Shown piece after piece: positions 34,310-43,474 of a stretch of DNA of 64,000 nucleotides. The stretch's first letter is position 1; each line of letters starts with the position of its first letter. The notes under the pieces are model-generated. The model had not been told where the DNA came from and made no database searches. It was given only the letters and a program-made list of their open reading frames with translations. The translations under genes and the position numbers were made by a program. Source of the stretch: CAYSQW01 sp964433135 (lineage in GTDB: Bacteria > Acidobacteriota > Aminicenantia > Aminicenantales > Aminicenantaceae); contig CAYSQW010000003.1 of the NCBI GenBank assembly GCA_964433135.1, positions 1 to 64,000 on the forward strand, written 5' to 3'.

Positions 34310-35503
34310 TCATCTTCGTTTCAGCCATTGCAAGGGATTCAAGGGCTTCGTCTTATAACGGATTTCGAAATAGAGGGTTTTTCCCGAAAAGGAACTGATA
34401 TCACCCACGATGGCGATAGGCTGTTCGGCTGCGACGAAATCACCTTTGTCGGCGAGGAAATCAGAGCAGTGTCCGTAAAGAGAGTGGTAGGCAAGGCCGT
34501 GATCGATGATGATCAGATTGCCGTATCCTTGAAAATGATCCGCGTATACGATGGAGCCGGCATGAACGGATTTGACGACCATGTTTTTTTTGGGGGTGAT
34601 TTCGATGCCGTTGCTGCGTGTGCGGGTATTGAAGCGCGGATGCCGTTTGATCCCAAATGATGTCACGACCCTTCCCGCGATGGGCCATGCGAGCGCGCCT
34701 TTCTTTTCGTACATGGGGATGATCGTGGTTGGAAACGCCGCCTGCTTCGCCAGGATCCTTTTCATTAAGGCCTGGAGCTGTTCGGCGCGGTCCTTGAGCT
34801 CATCCAGAGCCTGCAGATGGGTGGATTCGTTCTGGTTGATCTGTTTGATCAGGGCGGAATGTCTTTTTTCCTGGTTGTTCAACTCCGTTTGTTTCTCCCG
34901 TGATTTCAGAATGAGATCCGAGACCAGGTTCTTTTTGTTCTCCAATCCCCTGCGGGCTTCATTCAGATCCTCCAGACTTATGCGGTAGTCTGCAATGATC
35001 TTTTCCTGATTCCGTGCCAGCTGGGAAAGGCGGTTATTATCGGTCAGGAGATTTTCCACGCGCTCGATCCGGAGAAGGAAATCGAAATACCTGAGGCGGC
35101 CGAATTTATACATCGTCACCAGAATTTTTTTAATGGTGTCTTCCGCGTGGTCGAGTTCGGATTCCAATCGCGGGATCTTCTGACGGAGGTCGGCAAGCTC
35201 CAGGTCGGCCCGTTTCCGCTGCATGGAATACATTCTCAGCTCTTCCTGCGCCAGCTTTTTTTTGAACGCGATCTGATCCAACTGCGAAAGCAGAGATGTC
35301 TTTCGCTTCTCTTCGCGCCGGATCTTGGTTTTGAGGGATTCGATCTCACCGGCGATTTTTTCCAGCCGTTTTTCGTATTCCGAGACTTCCTGGAGAGAAC
35401 CGGCCGACATTTCCGGCCGTCCCATTGGGATCATGAGAAGAAGGAACAGAGAAAAAAGTTTCAGGGCGGTTCTCTGGCGGGGGGAAGGATTGAGATGATT
35501 CAT
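34310..35503 (-). CDS. EnvC-like murein hydrolase activator (degenerate LytM domain)
   Basis: A 397-aa exported protein: signal segment (about 13-29), long coiled coil (about 36-255), and a C-terminal LytM/M23 domain (about 270-395; GRVVTSFGIKRHP ... GNLIIIDHGLAYHSLYGHC). Zinc ligands of active M23 enzymes are lost: the HxGxD segment reads SNGIEI (Ser297, Glu301) and the HxH site reads TLYFEIR (Tyr378). This matches EnvC/NlpD-type activators, which switch on amidases rather than cutting peptidoglycan. Its ATG overlaps the stop of the upstream membrane-protein gene (ATGA). Confidence 0.9.
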   Translation of the reverse strand: MNHLNPSPRQRTALKLFSLFLLLMIPMGRPEMSAGSLQEVSEYEKRLEKIAGEIESLKTKIRREEKRKTSLLSQLDQIAFKKKLAQEELRMYSMQRKRADLELADLRQKIPRLESELDHAEDTIKKILVTMYKFGRLRYFDFLLRIERVENLLTDNNRLSQLARNQEKIIADYRISLEDLNEARRGLENKKNLVSDLILKSREKQTELNNQEKRHSALIKQINQNESTHLQALDELKDRAEQLQALMKRILAKQAAFPTTIIPMYEKKGALAWPIAGRVVTSFGIKRHPRFNTRTRSNGIEITPKKNMVVKSVHAGSIVYADHFQGYGNLIIIDHGLAYHSLYGHCSDFLADKGDFVAAEQPIAIVGDISSFSGKTLYFEIRYKTKPLNPLQWLKRR

Positions 35504-36447
35504 TTTCTTGTAATGTAGATGATGCCGCCGGCGATGCCGATCAGAAGCATAAAAGCCACGTCGACAAGCGCGAATGAAAAAGCGGATTCCGGAGAAATCC
35601 CGTAGAAACGGAAGATTTCGATATAAGAACCCTCACGCAGTCCCAGGCCGTTGATGGTGATGGGGATGAGTTGAATCAGGAGGACGATAGGGATAAAGAC
35701 AAAATAATCGAGAAAATGGATGTGAAGCCGGAGCGCTTTTCCGATCAGGAAAAAATGGAGGATCACGTTGATTTGCAGGAGAAAGGCCCAGGCGGAGGCT
35801 TTGATAAGAGCGCGTTTCCGGTTTCGGAATGACAGGGTGATTTCGCGGAAGGAGAAGATTTTACGCTTCAATATCCGGAACATTCCCTTCTCCGGGATCC
35901 TCTCTAGGGCGCGGCCCGAAAAAGGAGTGAAAAAGCTGAAGATCACGGCCAGGCCCAGGGTTCCCATCAGGAGTGAAAGCCAGATTACGGGAATACGCCG
36001 GGCCATTTCCAGGCGGAACAGGGACGCGCCCAGAGCGAATAACAGCAGGATCCCGATTCCAGTCAGGCGTTCGACCAGGATGACGGCCGTTGACTTGACC
36101 AGCGAGCGGGAACCGCGGGAACCGTCCCGGATGCGCACGATGTCTCCACCGATCCGAGAAGGAAGGAAATTATTGAAAAAAGTCCCGACCATATAGGACT
36201 TGATAAGAAAACCCAGAGAGGGGCTGTCGTTCTGGGCTCTCATCAGGACCTGCCAGCGAGCCGCGCTGATGAGGAGACCGAGGGCATGCAGGGAAAAAGA
36301 CAATGCCAGCCATAACGGGTCAACTCCTTTCAGGGTGTGAATGATATCGGCGGGCGAAGTTTTAAAAATCAGGAGAAGGGCGAGGACCCCGGCGCTGAAC
36401 AGGAGTTTCAGCAGAAAAAAAAGCCGTTCTTTTTCCTTCTTTCCCAT
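35500..36447 (-). CDS. YbhN/AglD-like flippase-type membrane protein (UPF0104)
   Basis: A 315-aa integral membrane protein with about eight helices. Family motifs: LALSFSLHALGLLISAARWQVLMRA (N-terminal), KSYMVGTFFNNFLPSRIGGDIVRI, STAVILVERLTGIGILLL and a C-terminal PITINGLGLREGSYIEIFRFYGIS. Members include the LPG-synthase membrane domain and proteins tied to polyprenyl-lipid translocation; specific function is unknown here. The open frame extends to 36504, but ATG at 36447, 29 bases after the NSS transporter stop, is the natural start. Confidence 0.87.
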   Translation of the reverse strand: MGKKEKERLFFLLKLLFSAGVLALLLIFKTSPADIIHTLKGVDPLWLALSFSLHALGLLISAARWQVLMRAQNDSPSLGFLIKSYMVGTFFNNFLPSRIGGDIVRIRDGSRGSRSLVKSTAVILVERLTGIGILLLFALGASLFRLEMARRIPVIWLSLLMGTLGLAVIFSFFTPFSGRALERIPEKGMFRILKRKIFSFREITLSFRNRKRALIKASAWAFLLQINVILHFFLIGKALRLHIHFLDYFVFIPIVLLIQLIPITINGLGLREGSYIEIFRFYGISPESAFSFALVDVAFMLLIGIAGGIIYITRK

Positions 36448-36475
36448 CGGATGTGCCTTGTATACGGACCGGGGA

Positions 36476-37873
36476 TCATCCCGTGATCTTGCGCATAAAA
36501 ACAAGAATGATAATGACCGCGATAGGCGCCAGGACGCTGACGTTGAAAACCCAGAACGGTTTCAATCGGAAGCGCTTGCCGCCGATGGAAATTTCTCGCA
36601 GTGCGTTCCGGGTTTTCCATGCGTGGACCAGGAAAATGCAGATAAAGAGTCCTCCCACGGCCAGCAGGATGTTGCCGAACAGAAGATCCATCCTCGTCAT
36701 AAACTTGAGCCGGGTGAATAGTTTTAACCCGTTATGGGACAGCGCCGACGGGATGCCCAAAAGGAAAGAAACGCCGCCGAGGAACAAGGCGGCTTTGCCG
36801 CGGCTCCATTTTCTCTCGTCGACCAGGTATGCCGTCGGGACTTCGAGCATGGATATGGTGGATGTGAGCGCGGCGATAAGCAGCAATGCAAAGAAGAGAA
36901 TTCCGAAGAAGTAGCCCCCGGGCATTTTGGTGATGATGATGGGGAAGACCTGAAACATCAGCCCGGTGCTGACCTCGAATTTTTCGATGAAGATTTCGGG
37001 CGTCAGTTTGAGTGTGTCGAAAAGCGTGGGGAAGATGATGATGCCCGTAAGCAGTGCGATCAGCGTCGTGGAGAAACAGACCCAGCCGGCGGAAGTCACC
37101 AGGTTGTCTTTTTTCGAGAGGTAGCTGCCGTACGTCATCATGGTGCCCATTCCCAGGCTGAGCGAGAAAAAGGCCTGGCCGATAGTGAAAAAGATGACGT
37201 CGGGATTGAACTGGGAAAAATCCGGCTTGAGGTAGAAAGCGAGTCCGGCTTTGGCGCCGGGGAGGGTCAGGGCTCTTATCGATAAAATGACGATGATCCC
37301 GAAAAGGACGGGCATCAGAATCTTCGACCACTTTTCGATGCCGCCTTTGACGCCCTTGGAAATAACGAACGCCGTCACGGCGATGATGACGGCCAGACAG
37401 GCAAGGATGCCGACCGGATTCGCCGCAAAGCTGTTGAAGATTCCATCGGATGCCTGCCAGAGGGCTTCGCCCTCGAGGTGTCCGATCTTATTGAATGCTC
37501 CGGTCAGGGCCTTGTAAAAATAACCCGCGGCCCAGCCGGCGATGACCGAATAATAGGAGAGGATGCAGATCCCGCAAAAAACCCCCATATAACCGATGAG
37601 TTTCCAGGGGCTTCCCGGCTTAATGGCATTGAAGGCTCCGACCGGATTTTTCTGGGTATGCCGGCCGATCGTCAGCTCGGCCAGCATAACGGTAAATCCG
37701 ATAAAAATGACGGCCACGATATAGCCCAAGACAAAGAGAGCCCCCCCCTTCTTTCCCACCATCAGAGGAAAGCGCCACATGCTCCCCAATCCGATGGCGG
37801 ATCCCGATGCGGCAAAGATAAAAGCGACCTTGGAACCCCAATTGCCTCGATCCGCGATTTTCTGGTCAGCCAT
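36476..37873 (-). CDS. Neurotransmitter:sodium symporter family transporter
   Basis: A 465-aa, 11-12-helix Na+-dependent transporter of the LeuT fold (NSS/SNF). The TM1 Na+/substrate motif is clear: FIFAASGSAIGLGSMWRFPLMVGKKGGALF, followed by MLAELTIGRHTQKN. Later helices carry FFSLSLGMGTMMTYGSYLSKKDN (TM6 region) and TSTISMLEVP (TM8). The likely substrate is an amino acid. AGGAGA lies upstream of ATG 37873. It is first in the minus-strand run toward the EnvC operon, though cotranscription of a transporter with septal genes may be incidental. Confidence 0.93.
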   Translation of the reverse strand: MADQKIADRGNWGSKVAFIFAASGSAIGLGSMWRFPLMVGKKGGALFVLGYIVAVIFIGFTVMLAELTIGRHTQKNPVGAFNAIKPGSPWKLIGYMGVFCGICILSYYSVIAGWAAGYFYKALTGAFNKIGHLEGEALWQASDGIFNSFAANPVGILACLAVIIAVTAFVISKGVKGGIEKWSKILMPVLFGIIVILSIRALTLPGAKAGLAFYLKPDFSQFNPDVIFFTIGQAFFSLSLGMGTMMTYGSYLSKKDNLVTSAGWVCFSTTLIALLTGIIIFPTLFDTLKLTPEIFIEKFEVSTGLMFQVFPIIITKMPGGYFFGILFFALLLIAALTSTISMLEVPTAYLVDERKWSRGKAALFLGGVSFLLGIPSALSHNGLKLFTRLKFMTRMDLLFGNILLAVGGLFICIFLVHAWKTRNALREISIGGKRFRLKPFWVFNVSVLAPIAVIIILVFMRKITG

Positions 37874-38032
37874 CTGTTTTCTCCTGTCCGGTTATTTGTC
37901 CGGGAGCCGGATCCCTTATTTAGGAATAATGCAGGGTCTTTTTTATCATAAAAGATTCATTCTCGTAAAGGAGTAAAGTGATTCCCGAGGCGGTGATGAT
38001 GAAATCCCTCAATCCGTGATCGCGGACATGGG

Positions 38033-38061
38033 TTGCATTCGCTGGAGGGCATCATTACAAT
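38033..38061 (+). promoter_or_regulatory. Sigma-70-type promoter of the flavodiiron protein gene
   Basis: TTGCAT (38033-38038), 17 bases, TACAAT (38056-38061), 32 bases before the ATG. Confidence 0.55.
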
Positions 38062-38093
38062 AGGAACTTGATCAATTCTCAGAGGAGGAAAGA

Positions 38094-39296
38094 ATGTCCG
38101 CCATTGAAATCAAACCGGATGTGTACTGGATCGGAGTCAATGATCGAACAACGGATTTGTTTGAGGGATTGTGGCCTGTTTCTCAAGAAGGCGTTTCCTA
38201 CAATTCCTACCTGATCGACGATGAAAAAACAGCCGTCATCGATTTGGCGAAATCGATGAAGAGCGATGATTTTTTCGCTCAGATAGAAGCGCTGACGGAC
38301 GTTTCCAAGATCGATTACGTAGTGGTCAATCATATGGAACCGGATCATTCGGGACTGATTCGAACTTTACGCCGCATCAATCCTCGGGTGACTCTGGTGG
38401 GATCGGCGAAAACCAGGGATATGCTGGGCGGCTTTTTCGGCATAACGGATAATATAAAGGTGGTGGGTGAAGGAGATACCCTTTCACTGGGAAGAAGGAC
38501 GCTGCGTTTTCACTCGACGCCTTTCCTCCATTGGCCTGAAACCATCATGACGTATGAGATGTCCCATCGGATTCTTTTTTCATGCGATGCCTTCGGAAGC
38601 TACGGGGCCCTCCAGGGCGCGGTGTTTGACGACGATTGCACCCGGTTGGATTTTTATACCCGGGAAGCGCTCCGGTATTACGTGAATATCGTTGCCAATT
38701 TCAGCGGCCGGGTTCTTTCCGCGATCGAAAAGCTCGGTGGTCTGCCGGTTGACATCATCGCTCCGTCGCACGGTTTGATCTGGCGGGAAAACATCGCTCT
38801 GATCATCGACCTCTACCGCCGCTGGGCGGAATATGCCTCCGGCCCGACCGAGCCGGGCGTAACGCTGCTTTTCGGATCCATGTACGGCAATACCGAGATC
38901 ATGATGGATGCCGTGGCCGAAGGAATTTCTCTGGCTAAGGTGCCGGTGAATGTTTTTGATGTGGCCCGAACGCATGTCAGCTATATCCTTCCCTCTTTGT
39001 GGACGCAAAAGGGGGTCATGATCGGAGCGCCGACGTACGAAGTTTCTCTCTTCCCCCCCATGGCTGACGTGCTCGCCATGGCGGGCCGAAAGCGTATTCA
39101 CAATAAAACGGCCGCTTATTTCGGGAGCTACGGCTGGAGCGGAGGAGCCCAGAATGGGGTGCGGAAGCTCATCGAGCCCCTGAAGTGGAATCTGACGGAT
39201 TCTCTGGAATTTAAGGGCAGCCCCCGCCCGGAAGATATCGAAAAAGCCCGGGAGTTCGGACGGCGGTTCGCCGAGCGGGTGAAACAGGGGGAATAG
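38094..39296 (+). CDS. Flavodiiron protein (FprA-type O2/NO reductase)
   Basis: A 400-aa cytoplasmic enzyme that reduces oxygen to water or NO to N2O, protecting anaerobes. The N-terminal metallo-beta-lactamase domain holds the diiron ligand motif HMEPDHSG (His80, Glu82, Asp84, His85), with PFLHWPETIMTY and FSCDAFGSYG downstream and SHGLIWR near the domain end. The C-terminal flavodoxin domain starts LLFGSMYGNTE (FMN phosphate loop) and has GAPTYEVSLFPP and FGSYGWSGGA. There is no rubredoxin fusion. A strong GAGGAGG precedes the ATG. It suggests an anaerobic or microaerophilic lifestyle. Confidence 0.95.
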   Translation: MSAIEIKPDVYWIGVNDRTTDLFEGLWPVSQEGVSYNSYLIDDEKTAVIDLAKSMKSDDFFAQIEALTDVSKIDYVVVNHMEPDHSGLIRTLRRINPRVTLVGSAKTRDMLGGFFGITDNIKVVGEGDTLSLGRRTLRFHSTPFLHWPETIMTYEMSHRILFSCDAFGSYGALQGAVFDDDCTRLDFYTREALRYYVNIVANFSGRVLSAIEKLGGLPVDIIAPSHGLIWRENIALIIDLYRRWAEYASGPTEPGVTLLFGSMYGNTEIMMDAVAEGISLAKVPVNVFDVARTHVSYILPSLWTQKGVMIGAPTYEVSLFPPMADVLAMAGRKRIHNKTAAYFGSYGWSGGAQNGVRKLIEPLKWNLTDSLEFKGSPRPEDIEKAREFGRRFAERVKQGE

Positions 39297-39437
39297 TCTA
39301 AAGCCGGTTCGGTGCCGACGAGGGACTTTCACTCGAAAACGGCAATAGGATTCCCGCCGCGATAATCAGGGGGAAGTGCATTCTTTGATGAAATTGTGTT
39401 AAGATGAAATCGATGGATTGCGCGCCGAAGGAATAAG

Positions 39438-39902
39438 ATGGAGAGAGATTGGAAAGCGGAACTTGCCGATTATTTCGATGAGCACCGGATATTGGAAAAA
39501 TGTCTGGTGGAAACCCGGGATGATTTCGACCAGTTTTGCGAGTTTATCGCCGAGCCTGCTTTTGAGCTGCTGACCCGGGAGTTCCAAGAGTATGGAATCA
39601 AAACGAAATTCTGGAAGACCAAAGGCCGGAGGGTGACGTTTAAGATAGATTTTGCCCATTCCGGGGTGGATCATTTTTACTATATCATCGAGCTGCCGAA
39701 GAACGCTTTGGAAATGCAGCCGCTGTTGCGGATTCGTGGAAGAAGGAGCCGACGGAGCCGCTTGGTCGACCGGACGTTTCCTTTCCTGCCGGAGACGTCC
39801 GCTCGGGAACTGCTGCGGCTGGATAAAGAAACACTCATCCATGACATGATCCGTCATTACCGGGATTTCAATTTCGAGGGGCTCTCTTCTTCGGAATCCT
39901 GA
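39438..39902 (+). CDS. Hypothetical protein
   Basis: A 154-aa soluble protein, not recognised. It is acidic at the start (AELADYFDEHRILEKCLVETRDDFDQFCEFI), has a basic central segment (KFWKTKGRRVTFKIDF ... RIRGRRSRRSR) and no signal or membrane segment. GAAGGAATAAG precedes the ATG. The stop shares its A with the pgeF start (TGATG), so the two are translationally coupled. Confidence 0.75.
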   Translation: MERDWKAELADYFDEHRILEKCLVETRDDFDQFCEFIAEPAFELLTREFQEYGIKTKFWKTKGRRVTFKIDFAHSGVDHFYYIIELPKNALEMQPLLRIRGRRSRRSRLVDRTFPFLPETSARELLRLDKETLIHDMIRHYRDFNFEGLSSSES

Positions 39903-40672
39903 TGTCAAACCCTTTGAATGGCGGCGGGATCCGTCGGTCCGACGGAATAAAGGTGAATATGGCCGCACCGAGATCCTATCAAATTTCTCCCTGGCGGCGG
40001 TTTCCCGCTCTCGTCCACGGATTCGGCTGCCGCCATCTGCACGAACAGGACCTTCGGGATTTCGGCGCCGAGAAGGGCTTTCAGTGCGTGTTCCTCCGCC
40101 AAATTCATGGAGATGTCTTCCACGTGGTGGAAAAGCCGCCACAAAAAATCTTGCGGGGTGACGCTTTGATCACCAACAGGTGCGGAGTTTTACTGGTCGT
40201 CAAGACGGCGGACTGCCTTCCGATTTTCCTGATGGATGGAGCACGATCCGTGATCGCCGCCGTTCACTGCGGATGGAGAGGGACGCTGGGGCGTCTGGCC
40301 TCCCGGGTCGTGCGGGGAATGACCGAGCGTTTTGGATGTGCGCCCGCTTCGCTGCAAGCGGCGTTGGGCCCGGCGATCGATGTCGAATGCTATCCCGTCG
40401 GCCCGGAAGTACGAGGCCTTTTCCAATCCGCCGGACACCCGATGGACATATTCCGTAGGAATCCCCGGGAGCCGGAAAATTGGCGGTTGGATCTCAGAGC
40501 GGCGAATCGTTATCAGCTGCTGGATGCCGGTCTGGAAGAGAAACGGATTTATTCCGTAGATCGCTGCACGCATTGTGAGAGGGACCTTTATTCTTTCCGG
40601 CGTGACGGAGAAAAAGCGGGGCGGTTGTTTAATTATATCGGTCTCACATGCGAAGAGGGCGGATGCCGATGA
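39902..40672 (+). CDS. pgeF: PgeF/YfiH-type laccase-domain protein (polyphenol oxidase family)
   Basis: A 256-aa cytoplasmic protein of the DUF152 family. Established members are purine-nucleoside phosphorylase/adenosine deaminase-like enzymes, or peptidoglycan-editing factors that remove misplaced D/L-Ser muropeptide precursors. Metal and active-site motifs are present: VKTADCLPIFLMD, AAVHCGWRGTLG, ALGPAIDVECYPVG and DRCTHCERDLYSFRRDG. The first ~22 residues precede the conserved PALVHGFGCR, so an internal ATG (39960) is possible. The stop lies 13 bases before the assembly gap. Confidence 0.9.
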   Translation: MSNPLNGGGIRRSDGIKVNMAAPRSYQISPWRRFPALVHGFGCRHLHEQDLRDFGAEKGFQCVFLRQIHGDVFHVVEKPPQKILRGDALITNRCGVLLVVKTADCLPIFLMDGARSVIAAVHCGWRGTLGRLASRVVRGMTERFGCAPASLQAALGPAIDVECYPVGPEVRGLFQSAGHPMDIFRRNPREPENWRLDLRAANRYQLLDAGLEEKRIYSVDRCTHCERDLYSFRRDGEKAGRLFNYIGLTCEEGGCR

Positions 40673-40685
40673 GGAACGGCCGGCG

Positions 40686-40695
40686 NNNNNNNNNN
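40686..40695. other. Assembly gap (10 N) flanked by a 15-base direct repeat
   Basis: Ten N. The 15 bases ending at the gap (40671-40685, GAGGAACGGCCGGCG) recur at 40729-40743 to its right. This suggests that the two contigs overlap or that a short repeat broke the assembly, so the true length here is uncertain. Confidence 0.95.
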
Positions 40696-40836
40696 AAGGC
40701 ACGTTTGGTTGCGTTGTAGAATATCTGGGAGGAACGGCCGGCGTTCGTTCCTTTCGAAAAGGCGCCCTTTGGCGGCCGGTGATGTAAGGGTTGATTTTTG
40801 TCCGAAATTTAATTATTCTAGGGGAAAAAGAGGATT

Positions 40837-41727
40837 ATGAACAAATCAGTTTCCGATATTAGTCTGTCCGAAATTCCATTGTTTAAGCGAGGAAAGGTTC
40901 GCGATGTGTTCGAGATCGAGGATAATCTCCTGATTGTAGCCTCGGACCGCATCTCCGCTTTTGATTACGTCCTGCCGGCTGTCATTCCGGATAAGGGAAA
41001 GGTCTTGACCCAGCTCTCTAAATTCTGGTTCGAGTCGATGAGGTTGGTCTGCCCCAACCATATGCTGACCACCGAAATCGATGCGTTTCCGCCCACCCTG
41101 CATAAATACCGGGAGGTTTTGGATAAAAGAGCGATGCTGGTGAAAAAAACGGATGTCATCCCCATCGAGTGCATCGTTCGGGGGTATCTGGCCGGTTCGG
41201 GCTGGAAGGATTATAAGGCCACTGGAAAAACCAGCGGGGTCAAGCTTCCTCCGGGACTCATGGAATCGGATCGTCTGGAGGACGTGATCTTCACCCCTTC
41301 AACCAAAGCGGATGAGGGCCATGATGAGAACATCTCATTCAAGGAGATGCAGAAGATTATCGGTGCCGAACTCGCCGTCAAGATCAAGAAAATCAGCATT
41401 GCACTCTACCAGAAAGCTTCGTTGTTTGCTCTTTCCAAGGGGATTATCATCGCCGATACGAAATTTGAGTTTGGAATGCACGAAGGAGACGTCGTGCTGA
41501 TCGATGAGATCTTCACCCCCGATTCGTCCCGATTCTGGCCGGTTTCCAGCTATGCCCCCGGGCGATCACAACCCAGCCTGGACAAGCAGTTCGTCCGGGA
41601 TTATTTGAGTTCCACCGGATGGGACAAACAGTCTCCCCCCCCTGAACTGCCGGAGAACATCATTCAGCAAACCGCTGATAGATATAGGGAAATATATCAT
41701 CTTTTAACCGGTCTGAGCGAATTGTGA
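40837..41727 (+). CDS. purC: Phosphoribosylaminoimidazole-succinocarboxamide synthase
   Basis: A 296-aa SAICAR synthetase of purine biosynthesis: joins CAIR and aspartate using ATP. Motifs follow the long (yeast ADE1-like) form: KRGKVRDVFEIEDNLLIVASDRISAFDYVLPA, VIPIECIVRGYLAGSGWKDY, FTPSTKADEGHDENISF and ADTKFEFGMHEGDVVLIDEIFTPDSSRFWP. An AGAGGA element precedes the ATG. The stop is joined to the PHP gene (TGATG). Confidence 0.96.
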   Translation: MNKSVSDISLSEIPLFKRGKVRDVFEIEDNLLIVASDRISAFDYVLPAVIPDKGKVLTQLSKFWFESMRLVCPNHMLTTEIDAFPPTLHKYREVLDKRAMLVKKTDVIPIECIVRGYLAGSGWKDYKATGKTSGVKLPPGLMESDRLEDVIFTPSTKADEGHDENISFKEMQKIIGAELAVKIKKISIALYQKASLFALSKGIIIADTKFEFGMHEGDVVLIDEIFTPDSSRFWPVSSYAPGRSQPSLDKQFVRDYLSSTGWDKQSPPPELPENIIQQTADRYREIYHLLTGLSEL

Positions 41728-42608
41728 TGGGCGCTCACGTCGATTTGCATATCCATTCCAATAAGAGCTCAGATGGAGAATATTCGCCCTCGGAGATCGT
41801 TGTCCTCGCCCGAGCCACCGGCCTGCGCGCCATCGCTGTTGCCGACCATGATACGGTAGCCGCGTATCCGGAAGCTCTGGAAGCGGGTGCGGCGGAAGGG
41901 GTGGAAGTCATTCCCAGCATGGAAGTGACGACGGTATATGACGAACGGGAGTTTCATCTTCTACTGCCGTTTTTATCCTGGGGAAGCTCGGTGGTGACGA
42001 ACCTGGAGAAAGAAGTTTCGCGAAGGCGCTTCAAAGAAGCGGCCGAGCGTGTCGGGAAGCTGAAAGAGCTGGGATTTGACATTACATGGGAAGAGATCGT
42101 TTCGAAGACGGCTCCGGCCGCTCCCCTGGGAGTGACCATCGCGCAGGTGCTTTTGGAAAAGACCGACCGTCCGGCCAACCGGGAATTGAAAAGATACCTG
42201 AAAGTGGAAAAAAAGAACTTCGCCCCGTATCATTTTTATAAGGATTACTTCATGGAGGGAATGCCGGCTTGCGTCCCCCGGCAAAATATCCCGCTTGTGG
42301 AGGTCCTGGAGATCGCGCCCGCTACCGGCGGCGTGCCGGTATTGGCTCATCCCGGGGCGTATTTCCAGAGAACGACGCGCGAGGATATCGCGGTACTGAA
42401 AGATCGGGGAGTGCGTGGGTTGGAAGTGTATACCTCTTACCATGACGCCGAAAAAACCCGGTTTTTCAAAGAAGTCGCCGATGCTTTCGGACTTGTCGCC
42501 ACCGCAGGTTCCGATTTTCATGGAGCGGTCAAACCGCATGTCAAACTGGGCGGTCTGGAGCGCGGGGAGTATGAAATGGTCGAAGCCTTGAGAAAATGGA
42601 GGCCTTGA
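41727..42608 (+). CDS. PHP-domain phosphoesterase
   Basis: A 293-aa soluble metal-dependent phosphoesterase of the PHP family (trpH/YciV-like). Motif 1 VDLHIHSNKSSDGEYSP, motif 2 VADHDTVAAYPEAL, VEVIPSMEVTT, the LAHPGAYF motif and the C-terminal GSDFHGAVKPHVKLG supply the metal-binding His/Asp set. Such proteins hydrolyse nucleotide 3',5'-bisphosphates or oligonucleotides; the substrate here is not determined. A GTG at 41724 just before the ATG is an alternative start. It is coupled to purC and to cvpA. Confidence 0.9.
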   Translation: MGAHVDLHIHSNKSSDGEYSPSEIVVLARATGLRAIAVADHDTVAAYPEALEAGAAEGVEVIPSMEVTTVYDEREFHLLLPFLSWGSSVVTNLEKEVSRRRFKEAAERVGKLKELGFDITWEEIVSKTAPAAPLGVTIAQVLLEKTDRPANRELKRYLKVEKKNFAPYHFYKDYFMEGMPACVPRQNIPLVEVLEIAPATGGVPVLAHPGAYFQRTTREDIAVLKDRGVRGLEVYTSYHDAEKTRFFKEVADAFGLVATAGSDFHGAVKPHVKLGGLERGEYEMVEALRKWRP

Positions 42609-43183
42609 TGAGTTTCAATGGTTTTGACATCATTTTGCTGTTCATCCTGCTGGTTGCCTTCGTTCTGGGAATCATCAAGGGATTTGTGCGTCAAGTGGTT
42701 GCCCTGCTTGCCGTTATCGTCGGTTTGATCCTGGCCGTTGCCTATTATGCGCAGGCGGCGCGGTTGTTCGTACGCCTGACATCGCGGCAGACCCTCGCCG
42801 ATCTTCTGGGATTTTTCAGTATTTTTCTGGTTGTTCTGATGATGGGGTGGCTGCTTTCGCGCTTGTTCTCCAAAATGATGAAAGGGCCGCTGAAATTTTT
42901 CAACCATGTTCTGGGAGGTTTGCTGGGATTGCTGGAAGGCGTCCTGATCTGCGGCGTGGTTGTTTTCGCTTTGCTGGTATTCCCTGTCAGTATTCATGCC
43001 GTTGAAGAATCGAGTCTGACGCCCTATTGCCTGCGTATGACCGAAACGGTGATCGGGCTTGTTCCCCGCGAATTGAAGGATCGATTTCGCGAAACCTATG
43101 ATCAAATCATGGAAAAGGAAGTGCCATCCATCGAGATGGAAGAGAAAACGGGAAAAAGGAGAAAAAATGCAGAGCGGGTCTGA
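42608..43183 (+). CDS. CvpA family membrane protein
   Basis: A 191-aa inner-membrane protein with four helices. FNGFDIILLFILLVAFVLGIIKGFVRQVVALLAVIVGL is the typical CvpA N-terminus; LLGFFSIFLVVLMMGWLLSRLF and LGGLLGLLEGVLICGVVVFALLVFPV follow. The charged C-terminal tail (EEKTGKRRKNAERV) is cytoplasmic. E. coli CvpA is needed for colicin V production and bile-salt resistance, but the general role is unclear. GGAGG lies five bases before ATG 42608. It overlaps the PHP stop by one base. Confidence 0.88.
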   Translation: MSFNGFDIILLFILLVAFVLGIIKGFVRQVVALLAVIVGLILAVAYYAQAARLFVRLTSRQTLADLLGFFSIFLVVLMMGWLLSRLFSKMMKGPLKFFNHVLGGLLGLLEGVLICGVVVFALLVFPVSIHAVEESSLTPYCLRMTETVIGLVPRELKDRFRETYDQIMEKEVPSIEMEEKTGKRRKNAERV

Positions 43184-43394
43184 AACCCTTAACTTTCACC
43201 AGAAAATGGAGCGGTTGATCCTGGAAATGGTCGAACAGGATCTGCCTTTGAAAGAAGCGTTGAGGGAGTTCGAGAAAATCTATATCGAGATCGTTATCCG
43301 CAATCATAAGGGCAATAAAACCAAGGCCGCCAAAACGCTGGGCCTGCACCGAAACACCCTGCATAATCTCTGCCGCAGCCTCAAAGTAAAATAA
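43167..43394 (+). CDS. Small Fis-type helix-turn-helix protein
   Basis: A 75-aa DNA-binding protein. The C-terminal HTH_8 (Fis) helix-turn-helix is plain: IEIVIRNHKGNKTKAAKTLGLHRNTLHNLCRSLKV. The N-terminal ~35 residues form a helix with EQDLPLKEALREFEK. It matches the DNA-binding tail of sigma-54 activators, but no AAA+ or receiver domain is attached. AAAGGAG precedes ATG 43167, inside the end of the CvpA gene (17-base overlap). It may be a nucleoid-type regulator; targets are unknown. Confidence 0.87.
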   Translation: MQSGSETLNFHQKMERLILEMVEQDLPLKEALREFEKIYIEIVIRNHKGNKTKAAKTLGLHRNTLHNLCRSLKVK

Positions 43395-43474
43395 TCTTTC
43401 GCGATCTTTTCAGGCTTCGCCCCTTCCTAGAAAACAGAGCGCCGAAAGGGATTCTCTGAGCCCTCCCCATGGAA

